From the NCBI GenBank assembly GCA_020632695.1, contig JACKFB010000008.1, forward strand, positions 186,001 to 250,000: a stretch of DNA of 64,000 nucleotides, given 5' to 3'. Below, in pieces: positions 29,917 through 38,744 of this stretch (its first letter is position 1; each line of letters begins with the position of its first letter). The position numbers were made by a program, and so were the translations under genes. The notes beneath the pieces were generated by a model. The model worked only from the letters and a program-made list of their open reading frames with translations. It ran no database searches and was not told the origin of the DNA. This DNA is from Deltaproteobacteria bacterium. Lineage in GTDB: Bacteria; Myxococcota_A; UBA9042; PHBI01; JACKFB01.

Positions 29917-30297
29917 TCAGAACACCGAGCAGACGCTGAGCTCGTCGGCCCGCACCACGCGCTCGTAGCAGGCGAGCTGGCCGTCGGAGGCGTAGTCCAG
30001 GCAGCGCCTGGTGCACTCCGCCATCCAGGCGGCGGCCGCGGCGTCGGGCGGGGCCCCGGTGCTCACCTCGTGGATGTGGGCGCAGACCGCCGCGCAGCGC
30101 GGCTCGGAGACCGCGACCGCCGGCGCCTGCTCGGAGTCCTCGCCCGGGTCCTCCTCCTCGGCGGGAGCCTCGGCCTCACCGGTGTCCCCCTCCTGCTCGG
30201 CGCTCGGCGGCGGGGTGGGCGTCACGGCGGCGCGGGGCGCGCAGGCCAGCAGGCCACAGGCGAGCGCGACGGTCGGCAACAGGGTACGCAGGCTCAT
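29917..30297 (-). CDS. Small lipoprotein with a cysteine-rich C-terminus
   Basis: A 126-aa protein that begins MSLRTLLPTVALACGLLAC, a lipobox signal. An acidic Glu/Ala/Pro linker follows to about residue 60. The mature domain has six cysteines (RCAAVCAHIH, AECTRRCLDYA, LACYERV, SVCSVF) in a C-x3-C...C-x3-C arrangement that suggests paired disulfides in a small helical hairpin. It converges on the gene before it and diverges from truD. Function unknown. Confidence 0.65.
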   Translation of the reverse strand: MSLRTLLPTVALACGLLACAPRAAVTPTPPPSAEQEGDTGEAEAPAEEEDPGEDSEQAPAVAVSEPRCAAVCAHIHEVSTGAPPDAAAAAWMAECTRRCLDYASDGQLACYERVVRADELSVCSVF

Positions 30298-30360
30298 GGC
30301 GCCGGAGCGTACACCAAGGCGCGCTTTCAGGGGGCCGCCCGTCGCGCTACGGTGGGCGCC

Positions 30361-31455
30361 ATGCAGAGCCTCCCCCCGAACCCCGCCGCCCCCGCCGCTC
30401 TCCTGCCGCCGCTGCCCGGGGTCCCCGCGGGTTCGGGCGGTGGCCGCATCAAGGTCGAGCCGCGGGACTTCCTCGTCGAGGAGATCCCGGCCTACCCGCC
30501 CTCGGGCGAAGGCGACTTCTACTTCCTCGAGGTCGAGAAGGAGGACGTGGCCGCCGGCGAGCTGCTCGGCCAGATCGCGCGCCGCCTGGGCATCCCGCGC
30601 GACACGATCGGGGCGGCGGGCATGAAGGATCGCCGCGCCATCACGCGCCAGTGGGTGAGCGTCCCCGCCCGGGGCGTCGACCCGGCGAAGATCGAGGGGC
30701 CCGTCGGGCAGACGGGCGCCATCCGGCTGCTCCAGGTCGCCCGCCACCGCCACAAGCTCAAGACCGGGCACCTGCACGGCAACCGCTTCACGATCCGGGT
30801 CATCGATCGCGACCCGACCGGCGACGCGGCGGCCAGCGAGCTCCTCGAGACGCTGTCCAGGCGCGGGCTGCCGAACGCCTTCGGCCCCCAGCGCTTCGGG
30901 CACGGCTCCACCCTGAAGGCCGGCTTCGCCGTGCTCCGGGGCGACCACGTGCGCGATCGCCACCTGCGGCGGCTGGGGATCTCGGCCGTGCAGGCGTGGA
31001 TCTTCAACCTGTGGCTGGCCCGGCGCCTCGCCGACGGCACGCTGGAGCAGGCTCTCGAGGGCGACGTGCTCAAGCGCCGGGATTCGGGGGGCCTCTTCAC
31101 CTGCGCCGAGCCGGAGGTCGACAGCGCGCGCATCGCGGCGGGCGAGCTGGTCGTGACCGGGCCGCTGCCCGGCTCCAAGCTGCGCCGCGCCGAGGGGCCG
31201 GCCGGCGCGGTCGAGCAGGCGGTGCTGACCGAGGCAGGCATCGACCCGGCGGCGTTCTCCGGGCTGGGCAAGCTGGCTCCCGGCACCCGGCGCCCGGCGC
31301 TGGTCTTCCCCACCGAGGCCGCAGCGGCGCGCGACGAGCGAGGGCTGGTGCTGAGCTTCACGCTGCCGCCGGGCGCCTACGCCACCGTGCTGCTCGCCGC
31401 GATCTGCGGCGACGGCGACGCGCCCGACGACGCGGACGCCGACCCGGGCGACTGA
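30361..31455 (+). CDS. truD: tRNA pseudouridine(13) synthase
   Basis: TruD isomerises U13 in the D-loop of tRNA-Glu. The 364-aa protein shows FLVEEIPAYPPSGEGDFYFLEVEKE, the catalytic-Asp motif AAGMKDRRAITRQWVSV and the later GLPNAFGPQRFG and RDSGGLFTC segments. I start at ATG 30361; the longer frame from 30070 is a shadow of the divergent lipoprotein. Confidence 0.95.
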   Translation: MQSLPPNPAAPAALLPPLPGVPAGSGGGRIKVEPRDFLVEEIPAYPPSGEGDFYFLEVEKEDVAAGELLGQIARRLGIPRDTIGAAGMKDRRAITRQWVSVPARGVDPAKIEGPVGQTGAIRLLQVARHRHKLKTGHLHGNRFTIRVIDRDPTGDAAASELLETLSRRGLPNAFGPQRFGHGSTLKAGFAVLRGDHVRDRHLRRLGISAVQAWIFNLWLARRLADGTLEQALEGDVLKRRDSGGLFTCAEPEVDSARIAAGELVVTGPLPGSKLRRAEGPAGAVEQAVLTEAGIDPAAFSGLGKLAPGTRRPALVFPTEAAAARDERGLVLSFTLPPGAYATVLLAAICGDGDAPDDADADPGD

Positions 31456-31556
31456 CGGGGGCCGCCGACGCATGGGCTGGCCAGGGCCCCGGAATCCTGG
31501 CTAGATACGCCCGCGCCCCGCACCGTCGCGGGGCTCAGGAGTCCAGGCGAGGCGAG

Positions 31557-31910
31557 ATGGCGTTCGAGATCGTCGATGTGGGCCACGAGCTCTCGGAGTC
31601 CTCCGCGTCGCCCGGCGACGGGACGCCCACGCTGCTGGTGCGCGGTCCGGCCGCCGCCTGGAGCCTGCTGCGCCTGGAGCCCGGCCAGGGCCACGACGAC
31701 TCCGACGCGGCGTGCGTGGAGCGCTCCTTCCTGATCCTGGACGGGTTCGGGACGGCGCTCACGCCCGAGCGGCGCGCCACGGTCAGCGCCGGCATGCTGG
31801 TCCTGGTCTCGGCAGGGGTCGCGTTCGACCTGCGGAATGATGGCGCCGGCCCACTGGTCGTGCTCGTGGCCACCCGCCCCCGAATCCTCGCATCCAAGGA
31901 GTCCTCGTGA
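31557..31910 (+). CDS. Small cupin-like protein
   Basis: A 117-aa single-domain protein with the beta-barrel spacing of cupins (WSLLRLEPGQGHDDSDAACVERSFLILDGFGTAL then SAGMLVLVSAGVAFDLRNDGAGPLVVLVATRP). The two usual metal-ligand boxes are poor (one His, several acids), so a metal-binding role is not clear. It is coupled to the next gene: the stop and the next GTG overlap as GTGA after an AAGGAG ribosome-binding site. Confidence 0.6.
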   Translation: MAFEIVDVGHELSESSASPGDGTPTLLVRGPAAAWSLLRLEPGQGHDDSDAACVERSFLILDGFGTALTPERRATVSAGMLVLVSAGVAFDLRNDGAGPLVVLVATRPRILASKESS

Positions 31911-33961
31911 AGCGTTTGCATGTCCTGGCGCTGACCGTGTCCATGCTGGCGCTGGCCGCACCCCGCCCGGGCGCCGCCGCCGAGCCGAAGGTCACCGCGC
32001 TCGACGTGGGGCCGGCCGACGCGCCGATGGTCATGGCGCTCACCGGCATCGACCGGGCGGAGGATCAGCTCTTCGAGTTCCTGGACAAGGTCGAGCGCCT
32101 CGGCCTCGAGGACCCGGGTCTGCGGCGGCTGCGCGCGAAGGGCCTGGCGAAGCTGGGCAAGAAGAAGGGCACCCTGGCCAGCGCGGTGGGGCTGGCGCCG
32201 GGCGGGAACGTGGTGCTCTACGGCATGCCGGCGGAGGGTCGGCTGCGCGTGGTCCTGGTGGCGGACGTGGTGGACAAGGACGCGCTCCTGCACGCGCTGG
32301 CCGTGATGCAGGAGGCGGACCAGTGGGTGCCCCACGGTGAGAAGCCGAAGCGCGCGACGATCACGCGGCGGCAGCTCGGCGGCGGCGGGTTCGAGGCGAC
32401 CATCGCGCTGCCCGAGTCGTCGGGGGTGGTGGTGCGCGTGCACGACGGCGTGGCGGCGGTGTCGGACAGCCCGGCGGCGCTGGACACGCTGCGACTCGCC
32501 GGGGGGCAGCGCTCGGCCGTGGGCGACCGCCTGGTGCCGGGCAAGGTGGGCTTCGCCGTGCACGTCACGCCGCCGCCGCCGGGGATGACCAGCAGCGACT
32601 TCAACATGCTGGGCGCCGTGTTCGAGCGCCTCGACGGGGTCTGGCTGGAGACGGGCACCGGGCTCGAGGTCGACGCCGACCTGCACTTCGTCAGCGACGT
32701 GGAGCCGTGGCTGGCGATGGCGCACCCGTCGGCGAAGGGCGAGGCGGCCCGCCAGGTGATGCGCGGGATGGTGGGGCCTGACACGGGCATGTGGGGACGC
32801 TGGAGCGTCGACGCCCAGGCCGCGTGGTCGCTGGCCCAGACGATGCTGGGCGACGCGCTGGTGGACATCCGCAAGGAGGTGAAGCGCGAGACCGGCCTCG
32901 ACCTCGAGCGCGACATCGTGAACACGGTGACCGGCGACCTCTTCTTCTCGTGCGAGGACGGCCTGCTCTCCTGCGTGCTGGTGGTGGGCGTGCAGAGCAG
33001 CGCCAGGGGCGTGTCGACGGTGAAGCGCGCGCTGGCGGCCATGGTGCGTGACGACAAGCGCACGCGCATCGGCCACGAGCGCTTCTCGCTGCCCGGCGGG
33101 CGGACGCTCTTCCGCACCCAGGTGGACGAGCTGCGGTGGAAGGATGACGAGAACGACCCGGACGAGTGGAAGCCCCAGGCCCAGTTCTGGTGGGGCGCGC
33201 GCGATCACGCCCTGGTGGTGGGGCTGTCGCGCTTCGGGGTGAGCGACGCGCTGACCCGCGCGCTGAGCGGCCCGGTGGGGCTGCCGGACTTCCTGCAGGG
33301 CCACGCCTTCGACGCCAACACCAGCGCCGCCTTCCACCAGCAGAGCCGCGAGCCGATGCGCATCATGCGCCTGGTGGCGGCCGTGGTGCGGGCCTTCACG
33401 CCGGCGGAGTCGCCCCTGGGCATCGGTGCTCGCGCCTTCGAGCTCTACGCGGCGGCCGAGGACTACATGGGCGAGCAGGCCTCGATCCTGACCACCGAAG
33501 GCCTCGCCTGGCACGTCCACGGCGAGATGCGCGCGCTGCCCATGGCGGCCGGGGACCCTGGCTTCGACGCCACCCTGGCTGGGCTCTGGGACGCCGCCCT
33601 CGCGCTCCGCTACCAGGGCCGCACCCGCGCCTCCAACGAGGCGATGATGGATCTGGCCACCCGCGCCCCCGACAGCCCCTGGGGCCAGAAGGCCCGCCGC
33701 TACGCCCTGGCCTCGGACGACCTCTCGGTCCTGACCAGCATGCTCTACTTCTTCGGCGCCGTGGGTGCGCGCGGCTTCGCCCACGGCTTCGACGACGAGG
33801 TCCGCATGCCCGAGGCAGCCCCGCAGTCCTACGACTCCTGCGCGACCCTGGAGTCCATGACCTGCTCAGGCCCCGGCTACAACGAAGGTAGCTGCAACAT
33901 CGCCCAGTCCGGCGACATCGACACCTGCGCCCAGGAGCTGGAGGCCCTCCTCAACCCCTGA
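31907..33961 (+). CDS. Exported DUF3352-like protein (684 aa)
   Basis: The N-terminus MKRLHVLALTVSMLALAAPRPGAAA is a signal peptide. The body has the repeating pattern of DUF3352-type proteins: long stretches of small residues with VLYGMPAEGRLRVVLVADV, then paired domains with DLERDIVNTVTGDLFF in the middle, and a C-terminal cysteine-containing segment (SCATLESMTCSGPGYNEGSC). Start GTG 31907 overlaps the cupin-like gene. Periplasmic location is predicted; function is unknown. Confidence 0.65.
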   Translation: MKRLHVLALTVSMLALAAPRPGAAAEPKVTALDVGPADAPMVMALTGIDRAEDQLFEFLDKVERLGLEDPGLRRLRAKGLAKLGKKKGTLASAVGLAPGGNVVLYGMPAEGRLRVVLVADVVDKDALLHALAVMQEADQWVPHGEKPKRATITRRQLGGGGFEATIALPESSGVVVRVHDGVAAVSDSPAALDTLRLAGGQRSAVGDRLVPGKVGFAVHVTPPPPGMTSSDFNMLGAVFERLDGVWLETGTGLEVDADLHFVSDVEPWLAMAHPSAKGEAARQVMRGMVGPDTGMWGRWSVDAQAAWSLAQTMLGDALVDIRKEVKRETGLDLERDIVNTVTGDLFFSCEDGLLSCVLVVGVQSSARGVSTVKRALAAMVRDDKRTRIGHERFSLPGGRTLFRTQVDELRWKDDENDPDEWKPQAQFWWGARDHALVVGLSRFGVSDALTRALSGPVGLPDFLQGHAFDANTSAAFHQQSREPMRIMRLVAAVVRAFTPAESPLGIGARAFELYAAAEDYMGEQASILTTEGLAWHVHGEMRALPMAAGDPGFDATLAGLWDAALALRYQGRTRASNEAMMDLATRAPDSPWGQKARRYALASDDLSVLTSMLYFFGAVGARGFAHGFDDEVRMPEAAPQSYDSCATLESMTCSGPGYNEGSCNIAQSGDIDTCAQELEALLNP

Positions 33962-34011
33962 CCCTACTCCCGGCCCGGCGCCCTCTCCGCCCCCCCCATG
34001 TCGAAACCCGC

Positions 34012-34040
34012 TTGCCCACCACCGACACCCGTGCTACGAA
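34012..34040 (+). promoter_or_regulatory. Promoter of tRNA-Ala(GGC)
   Basis: TTGCCC (34012-34017) and TACGAA (34035-34040) are separated by 17 bases. The -10 box is preceded by TGC and ends 13 bases before the tRNA. The same TGCTA arrangement and spacing precede the second tRNA-Ala in this window. Confidence 0.45.
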
Positions 34041-34053
34041 CCCGACCGCCTTC

Positions 34054-34126
34054 GGGGTCATAGCTCAGTTGGTAGAGCGCTTGAATGGCATTCAAGAGGT
34101 CCGGGGTTCGACTCCCCGTGGCTCCA
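34054..34126 (+). tRNA. tRNA-Ala, anticodon GGC
   Basis: The cloverleaf folds by eye: acceptor GGGGTCA with TGGCTCC, D arm GCTC/GAGC, anticodon stem CTTGA/TCAAG around loop ATGGCAT (U33 kept, anticodon GGC), T arm CGGGG/CCCCG with TTCGACT. G3-U70, the alanine identity pair, is present. Discriminator is A and the 3' CCA is not encoded. An integrase remnant starts about 150 bases downstream, so the tRNA is the likely target of the first island. Confidence 0.97.
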
Positions 34127-34132
34127 CCGAAG

Positions 34133-34166
34133 AAAGGGCCGCAACTCCAACGAGTTGCGGCCCTTT
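34133..34166 (+). terminator. Strong hairpin terminator after tRNA-Ala(GGC)
   Basis: AAAGGGCCGCAACTC (34133-34147) pairs perfectly with GAGTTGCGGCCCTTT (34152-34166) around a CAAC loop, a 15-bp stem. A T-rich CGCTTT follows. Confidence 0.8.
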
Positions 34167-34277
34167 CGCTTTCCAGGTCCCGAACCGCCCGCCCGCCACG
34201 GTGCACTCATGGTGCAGTTGCTGTGCACGACACCTCGCCGCACGTGGTAGCATCCCACCACAGGTTCGGAGGTGCTC

Positions 34278-34395
34278 ATGGCCAGCATCGAAGCACGCTG
34301 CAGACAACCCGACGGCTCCTGGCGCACGCTGCGCGGCGACGAGCTGAAGGACCCGGTCCTCACCCGCGAGGCCACCTGGCGGGCGATGCTGCTAC
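34278..34395 (+). pseudogene. 5' remnant of a tyrosine integrase
   Basis: MASIEARCRQPDGSWRTLRG and GDELKDPVLTREATWRAM match the start of the intact integrase at 60080 almost residue for residue. The upstream leader (from about 34195, GGTGCACT...GGTGCAGTTGCTG...GACACCTCG) also matches 60001-60079. After about 34392 the similarity stops, so only ~38 codons remain and no catalytic residue is present. It marks the left edge of a decayed integrative element at tRNA-Ala(GGC). Confidence 0.8.
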
Positions 34396-34699
34396 AGACG
34401 CTGGACCGCCTCGCCAACGACTGGGTCGTGCCGGCTCAAAGTGCCCTCAGGGCTGATGCCGGACCTATGAGCAGCGCGACGCGCCGGGGCTCTATCCGGC
34501 TTGGCGCGACGCCAGGTCTCGCGCGCGTGTTGCGAGGCCCGGTCAGGAATCCTGACGGGGCCCCTGTGGCGGCGGAGCACGGATGGATCCCCGCACTGGG
34601 AGCGGCCAGATCAACGCTTCTGGCGCGGAGGCCGTCGTCGAATGGTACGTGGGCGTGAAGCTGGTAACGGGGCGCCGCCACGCGAGCGGGGGGCTGGGG
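34396..34699. other. Stretch without a recognisable gene
   Basis: Between the integrase remnant and the C-terminus of the broken sigma-54 activator I see no complete gene. Short open frames exist on both strands without start signals or family resemblance. Confidence 0.4.
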
Positions 34700-35950
34700 T
34701 GAACTCACGGGTTCTCTTCGCTCGCGTCTGAAGCTCGAACTTGTCGCGCAGCTCAGTACACGTGCTTCCGAGAGCAGCCGAGGAGCTTGGCGGCGCGTGG
34801 GGTGAGCGCCGGCGGCGGCGAGAGCGGCCTCGAGTTGGGCTCGGGTGATGGGGCCTTTGCGTTCAGCGAGGGGCTGGGAGGGGCGTCGCGGATGGTGGGG
34901 GGAGGTGTTCGAGGTCGAGTGGGCCTCCCCGGGGTGTTCGGCTGACCAGCGGCGGACCAGGGTTCGGAGGCCGCGGACGTTCTCGGCCAGTCCCAGGTGA
35001 GGAGGAGTTCGAGGGCGTCGGAGGTGGGCGGAGGGGCCTCCGGGGCGGCGGTGCTGCAGCAGGCCGGGGATGTCGGCGCGGCGCTGGCTCAGCGGGGGAT
35101 GAAGAGCGGCCATTCCCGAATCCTGGCCAGGAGGTCTGGACGGAAGCGACCGTCGCGGGCGGCGGCGGCGAGGTCGACGTGGCTGGCTGCGATGACGCGG
35201 ACGTCGACCTTCTGGGGCTTGCGGCCGCCGACCGGAGTGACCATGCCGTCCTCGAGGACTCCGCAGCAGCTTGGCTTTGAGCGGCTGCGCCAGCTCGCCT
35301 ATCTCGTCGAGGAAGAGGGTGCCGCGGTCCGCCTGACGAAGACGCCGTCCGCGCGGTCGGTCGCTCCGGTGAAGGCGCCGCGCTCGTGCCCGAAGAGCGT
35401 GCTCTCGGCCAGGCCGTCCGGGATGGTCGCGCAGTTGAGCGGCACCAGGGCTCCGTGCCTGCTGCTGGCTCGGTGGATCGCGCTGGCGGCGACCTCCTTG
35501 CCGCTGCCGGTGTGGCCTTGGATGAGCGCGGTGAGGTCGGAATGCGCGAGGCGTTGGATGTCGAAGCGGAGCGCCTTGGTGCCGCTCGAGATGCCGATGA
35601 GCTCGCGGATGCTGGCGCCGGGGTCCGGCGGGGGCGGCGGCTCGACCACAAGCAAGGTGTCACCGATGCGGATCACGTGGCCGGGAGCGAGGGGGCCTCG
35701 TCGAGGCGGAGGCGGCTGACCCAGGTGCCGTTGGCGCTCTGCTCGTCTGGATCCGGCCGCCCTGGATTCTGGCGTGCGTGTGGCTCATCCGGCGGTCCGC
35801 GACCGCCAGGGTGCACTCGGGCGCGCGGCCGATGGTGATGGGCGTGGGGCCGAGGGGCACCTCACGTCCGACCACCGAGGCGTCGGGCGAGTGCACGACC
35901 ACCAGCACGGGCGCCGCCTTGCGCGCGCGCTTGCTCTTCGGAGCGGCCAC
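34700..35950 (-). pseudogene. FHA-domain sigma-54-dependent activator with several frameshifts
   Basis: Read on the minus strand the parts come in the right order but in different frames. From GTG 35950: an FHA domain ([19 protein letters not shown], then MSHTHARIQ). Next frame (35676-35299): Walker A GHTGSGKEVAASAIHRAS, VPLNCATIPDGLAESTLFGHERGAFTGATD (the GAFTGA loop that contacts sigma-54 is intact). Next frame: GTLFLDEIGELAQPLKAKLL (Walker B). Next frame (to about 34750): LAENVRGLRTLVRRW and a Fis-type helix-turn-helix (ITRAQLEAALAAAG). The domain order and total length of about 420 codons are those of a normal FHA-type enhancer-binding protein, which uses phosphothreonine recognition to sense a kinase. 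At least four frame changes break it. Confidence 0.8.
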
Positions 35951-36061
35951 CTCGGTCGAGCTGATCGGACATGGCTCGGAGGCTCGGCGGCGGGCCGGAG
36001 CCTGTCAAGGCGAGGCGGACCGCCCGCGTTGCCTCGGCGCGCGGTCGCCAACGTCGCCCCC

Positions 36062-37735
36062 ATGACCCAGCACACCGATCCCCGAACGGGGCGTGTCGTC
36101 GCCGGACGCTACGAGCTGCGACGCGTCCTGAGCGCGGCGGCTCGGCTGGTGTTCGTCGCGGGCAGCGTGACCTCGAGCGCGAGGTCGCGGGTGAAGCTGC
36201 TGCACCCGGCGCTGACCCTCGACGACACCGCGGTGCGTCGCTTCGTCCGCGAGACCAGGATAGCGAGCGGGCTGAACCACCCGCACGTGGTTCATCCTCG
36301 ACGCCGGCCAGGACGAGGCCGACGTCTATCTGGTCATGCCGCTGCTGCAGGGTCGTACGCTGGAAGACCTCTTGGAGACAGGGCCCTGCCGCCTGCGCGC
36401 GTGGCGTCGCTGATGGCGCAGGTCGCCAGCGCGCTCGCCCACGCGCACGACGCGGGCATCGTGCACCGCGACCTGAAGCCGTCGAACATCTTCGTAGAAG
36501 CGACCGGTCGCAGCTCCGAGGTCGCCCGCATCCTGGACTTCGGCGTGGCGCGCCTGTCGGGCGAAGGCGGCGCGACGACGGTGACGGCCGCGGGATGGTG
36601 TCGGCTCGCCTTGCGTACATGAGCCGGAGCAGGCTGCCGGCGAAGAGGTCGGGCCGGCGACGGACCTCTACGGGCCTGGCTGCACGATGTACCGGCGCTG
36701 AGCGGATGCCCGCCCTTCAAGGCCGACTCCGCGTTGGCGGTGATGCGGATGCATCTGGACGCCGAGCCTCCTGCGCTCGAAGTTGGTGCTGACCGACCAG
36801 CCGGGCGATGGTCTCGCTGGTCGCCGAGCTGCTGGAGAAGCAGCCTGAGCGTCGCCCGCCCTCGGCGCGCCGTGCAAGCGAGGCTGGCTGAGCTCGGGCG
36901 GCTTCTGGCGAGGCCGGCGCCGAGTCCGAAGCCGCCGGCGTGTGGGCCGAGCCGACGGAGACCGGGGTGCGGGTCGCGGGCGTCGCGGCGGAGGCGCCGG
37001 CTCGCGGCAGTCGGCGCGCGTTCCTGGCTGTCGGCGCCGGCGCAGCCGTGGCTGCTGGCGGGCTGGCTCTTCTGGCGAGAGCGGACCGGGCAGTCGTCCA
37101 TCGTGCAGGCGGCGACAGCGGCACCGGCGACAGCAGCAGCACCAGCGGTACCAGCGGCACCAGCGGCGGAAGCTGGCCTGCGGAAGCTGCCAAGTCTGAA
37201 GGCACTGAGCGGATCCCCGGGGATGTGGTCGTCGATGAACCCACCGCCTGGGCGCCCCGCCGTTCGGAAAGTTGTGGGAGTTGAAGCCCAACAGCAAAAC
37301 GCCAACCTCGGGTGGGACGGTGTTCACAGACGACTTCAGCCTGTTGGATCCGCCCAAGGAGGATTTCGCTGCCGGAACGAACGCCACGAGGGTCAGTCTC
37401 CGGCGCTCCTCGGCATCAGCGGCTTCCACCGAGAACCCGAACTCCGGTTGGATTTCTCGGTGGGACGCTCTACCGGATCTACGTGCGGCTGTACGAGCGT
37501 TGAGCCCAAGTCCTTCGAGACAGCGCTGAACGGCTGGCTCGAAGCTCAAACGGCTTCGGAATGGCTGGACACGGACGCGGGCGACTCGTTGCCGTGCAAG
37601 ATCTGGCGTTCGCGGATGTCACGGTGGTGTCGCGGGTCTTCACGAACCGCGAGCGCATCTCTTGAGCGCGCTGCTCCTGGTCGACCCTACGCGTCACCTT
37701 CGTCACGCGACGGCGCATCGGCACGACGCAACTAG
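36062..37735 (+). pseudogene. Ser/Thr protein kinase with C-terminal membrane anchor, frameshifted
   Basis: ATG 36062 begins [23 protein letters not shown], the start of a bacterial Hanks-type kinase. Further pieces in shifted frames read [27 protein letters not shown], then [26 protein letters not shown], then [17 protein letters not shown] (catalytic loop intact) and [14 protein letters not shown] (DFG intact), then EVGPATDLYGLGC-like text. After about 36950 a hydrophobic segment (FLAVGAGAAVAAGGLALLA) would be a membrane helix, and the remainder to 37735 would be extracytoplasmic and is not recognised. Several indels break the frame. It is divergent from the FHA activator, the standard arrangement for a kinase that signals to it. 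Confidence 0.7.
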
Positions 37736-37754
37736 CTGCGGGCCAACGAAACGC

Positions 37755-37788
37755 TGTCACCTGGTGACACCCGCCGTTGTCACGTGAC
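37755..37788 (+). promoter_or_regulatory. Two palindromes, likely activator-binding sites
   Basis: TGTCACCTGGTGACA (37755-37769) is a 7-1-7 palindrome. GTCACGTGAC (37779-37788) is a second palindrome built from the same GTCAC/GTGAC half-sites. Their centres are about 21.5 bases apart (two helical turns). They lie 45-78 bases upstream of the -24 box below, where an enhancer-binding protein could act. Confidence 0.5.
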
Positions 37789-37832
37789 GCTCTAGCGCGG
37801 CACCGTCGCCCCACATTCCAGCAAGTTGCGAC

Positions 37833-37848
37833 TGGCACCCGCCTTGCT
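37833..37848 (+). promoter_or_regulatory. Sigma-54-type (-24/-12) promoter of the EcsC-DUF4258-viperin run
   Basis: TGGCAC (37833-37838), five bases, TTGCT (37844-37848) is an exact match to the consensus TGGCAC-N5-TTGC(A/T). It is 41 bases before the EcsC-like start codon. No convincing sigma-70 -10 box is at the right spacing. A frameshifted FHA/sigma-54 activator gene lies 2 kb away. Confidence 0.65.
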
Positions 37849-37888
37849 CTCCTTCCCGGGCACCAACCCGGACCCGAAGGAGGGCCCC

Positions 37889-38608
37889 ATGAGCGACCAG
37901 GACACCCGCCCCACCTCCCGCACCGCCCCGGCCGACGGCGAGCGCCTGCTCTCCGCGGTCGAGCGCATCATCGCCGACCGAGCGGACCTCATCGCCCGCG
38001 TGGCCGAGGCCTCGGTCGTCACCGAGCGCATCCCTCACGAGCCGGAGCGAGTCTGGCTGGCTGCCGTGGCGGCCCGGCTGGTGACGATGCACGCGCGGAT
38101 GGCCGCCGTCAGCGGGGGGGCGACCGCGTTGCCTTCGCTGTTCCCCGGCGTCGGCACCGCCATCGCCGCGGCCGGCACCCTCGCCGACATGACGCTGGTG
38201 CTGAAGTTCGAGGTGGAGATGGCGCTGTGCCTCACCCAGCTCTACGGCTGGGACATCGAGGATCCGCACGAGCGGCAGCTCGCCTTCCTGCTGGCGTCCG
38301 TCGAGACGCTGACCGCCCATGACCGCGGCAGCGCCGTCAAGCACATGGTCGCGACCGAGGCCACCGCCATCTGGAACTATGCCCCGCGGCAGGTCTCGAA
38401 GGCGCTCCTGACGGCGATGGGTCGACTCACGGTGCGCTCGGTGGCGCGCGGTGCTCTCCGCCTGCTGCCGATCGTCGGCGTCGCGGTGGGCGCCGGCGTC
38501 AACCAGACGCTGACCAGGCGCGTGGGCAAGCGCTGCGCGCGCGAGTTGGACCGGCGCCGCTTCGAGCTCACCGAGGCCGCCGCGCCCCGCGGGGACCGCA
38601 AGGCCTAG
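37889..38608 (+). CDS. EcsC-like family protein
   Basis: A 239-aa protein, chosen from ATG 37889 after a strong AAGGAGG ribosome-binding site (37878-37884). The central segment is EcsC-like: FPGVGTAIAAAGTLADMTLVLKFEVEMALCLTQLYGWDIEDPHERQLAFLLASVE, with a hydrophobic glycine-rich helix followed by the Leu/Tyr-rich LYGWD..DPHER pattern. A second hydrophobic stretch (LLPIVGVAVGAGVNQTL) sits at about residues 190-210. EcsC-family proteins are membrane-associated and poorly understood. It is the first gene after the sigma-54-type promoter, and its frame is intact. Confidence 0.75.
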   Translation: MSDQDTRPTSRTAPADGERLLSAVERIIADRADLIARVAEASVVTERIPHEPERVWLAAVAARLVTMHARMAAVSGGATALPSLFPGVGTAIAAAGTLADMTLVLKFEVEMALCLTQLYGWDIEDPHERQLAFLLASVETLTAHDRGSAVKHMVATEATAIWNYAPRQVSKALLTAMGRLTVRSVARGALRLLPIVGVAVGAGVNQTLTRRVGKRCARELDRRRFELTEAAAPRGDRKA

Positions 38609-38744
38609 CTCGCCGCGAGGGCCGCCTGACTCACGCGGGTCAGGTGGCCCGGTCCCGCGTCCGCCCAGGGGTCGCCGCCAGGCCTCCCCTCGTCCACCGC
38701 CGCCCGCCCGGCGGGCACCGTCCACTCGATGAGGAGGAACCACT

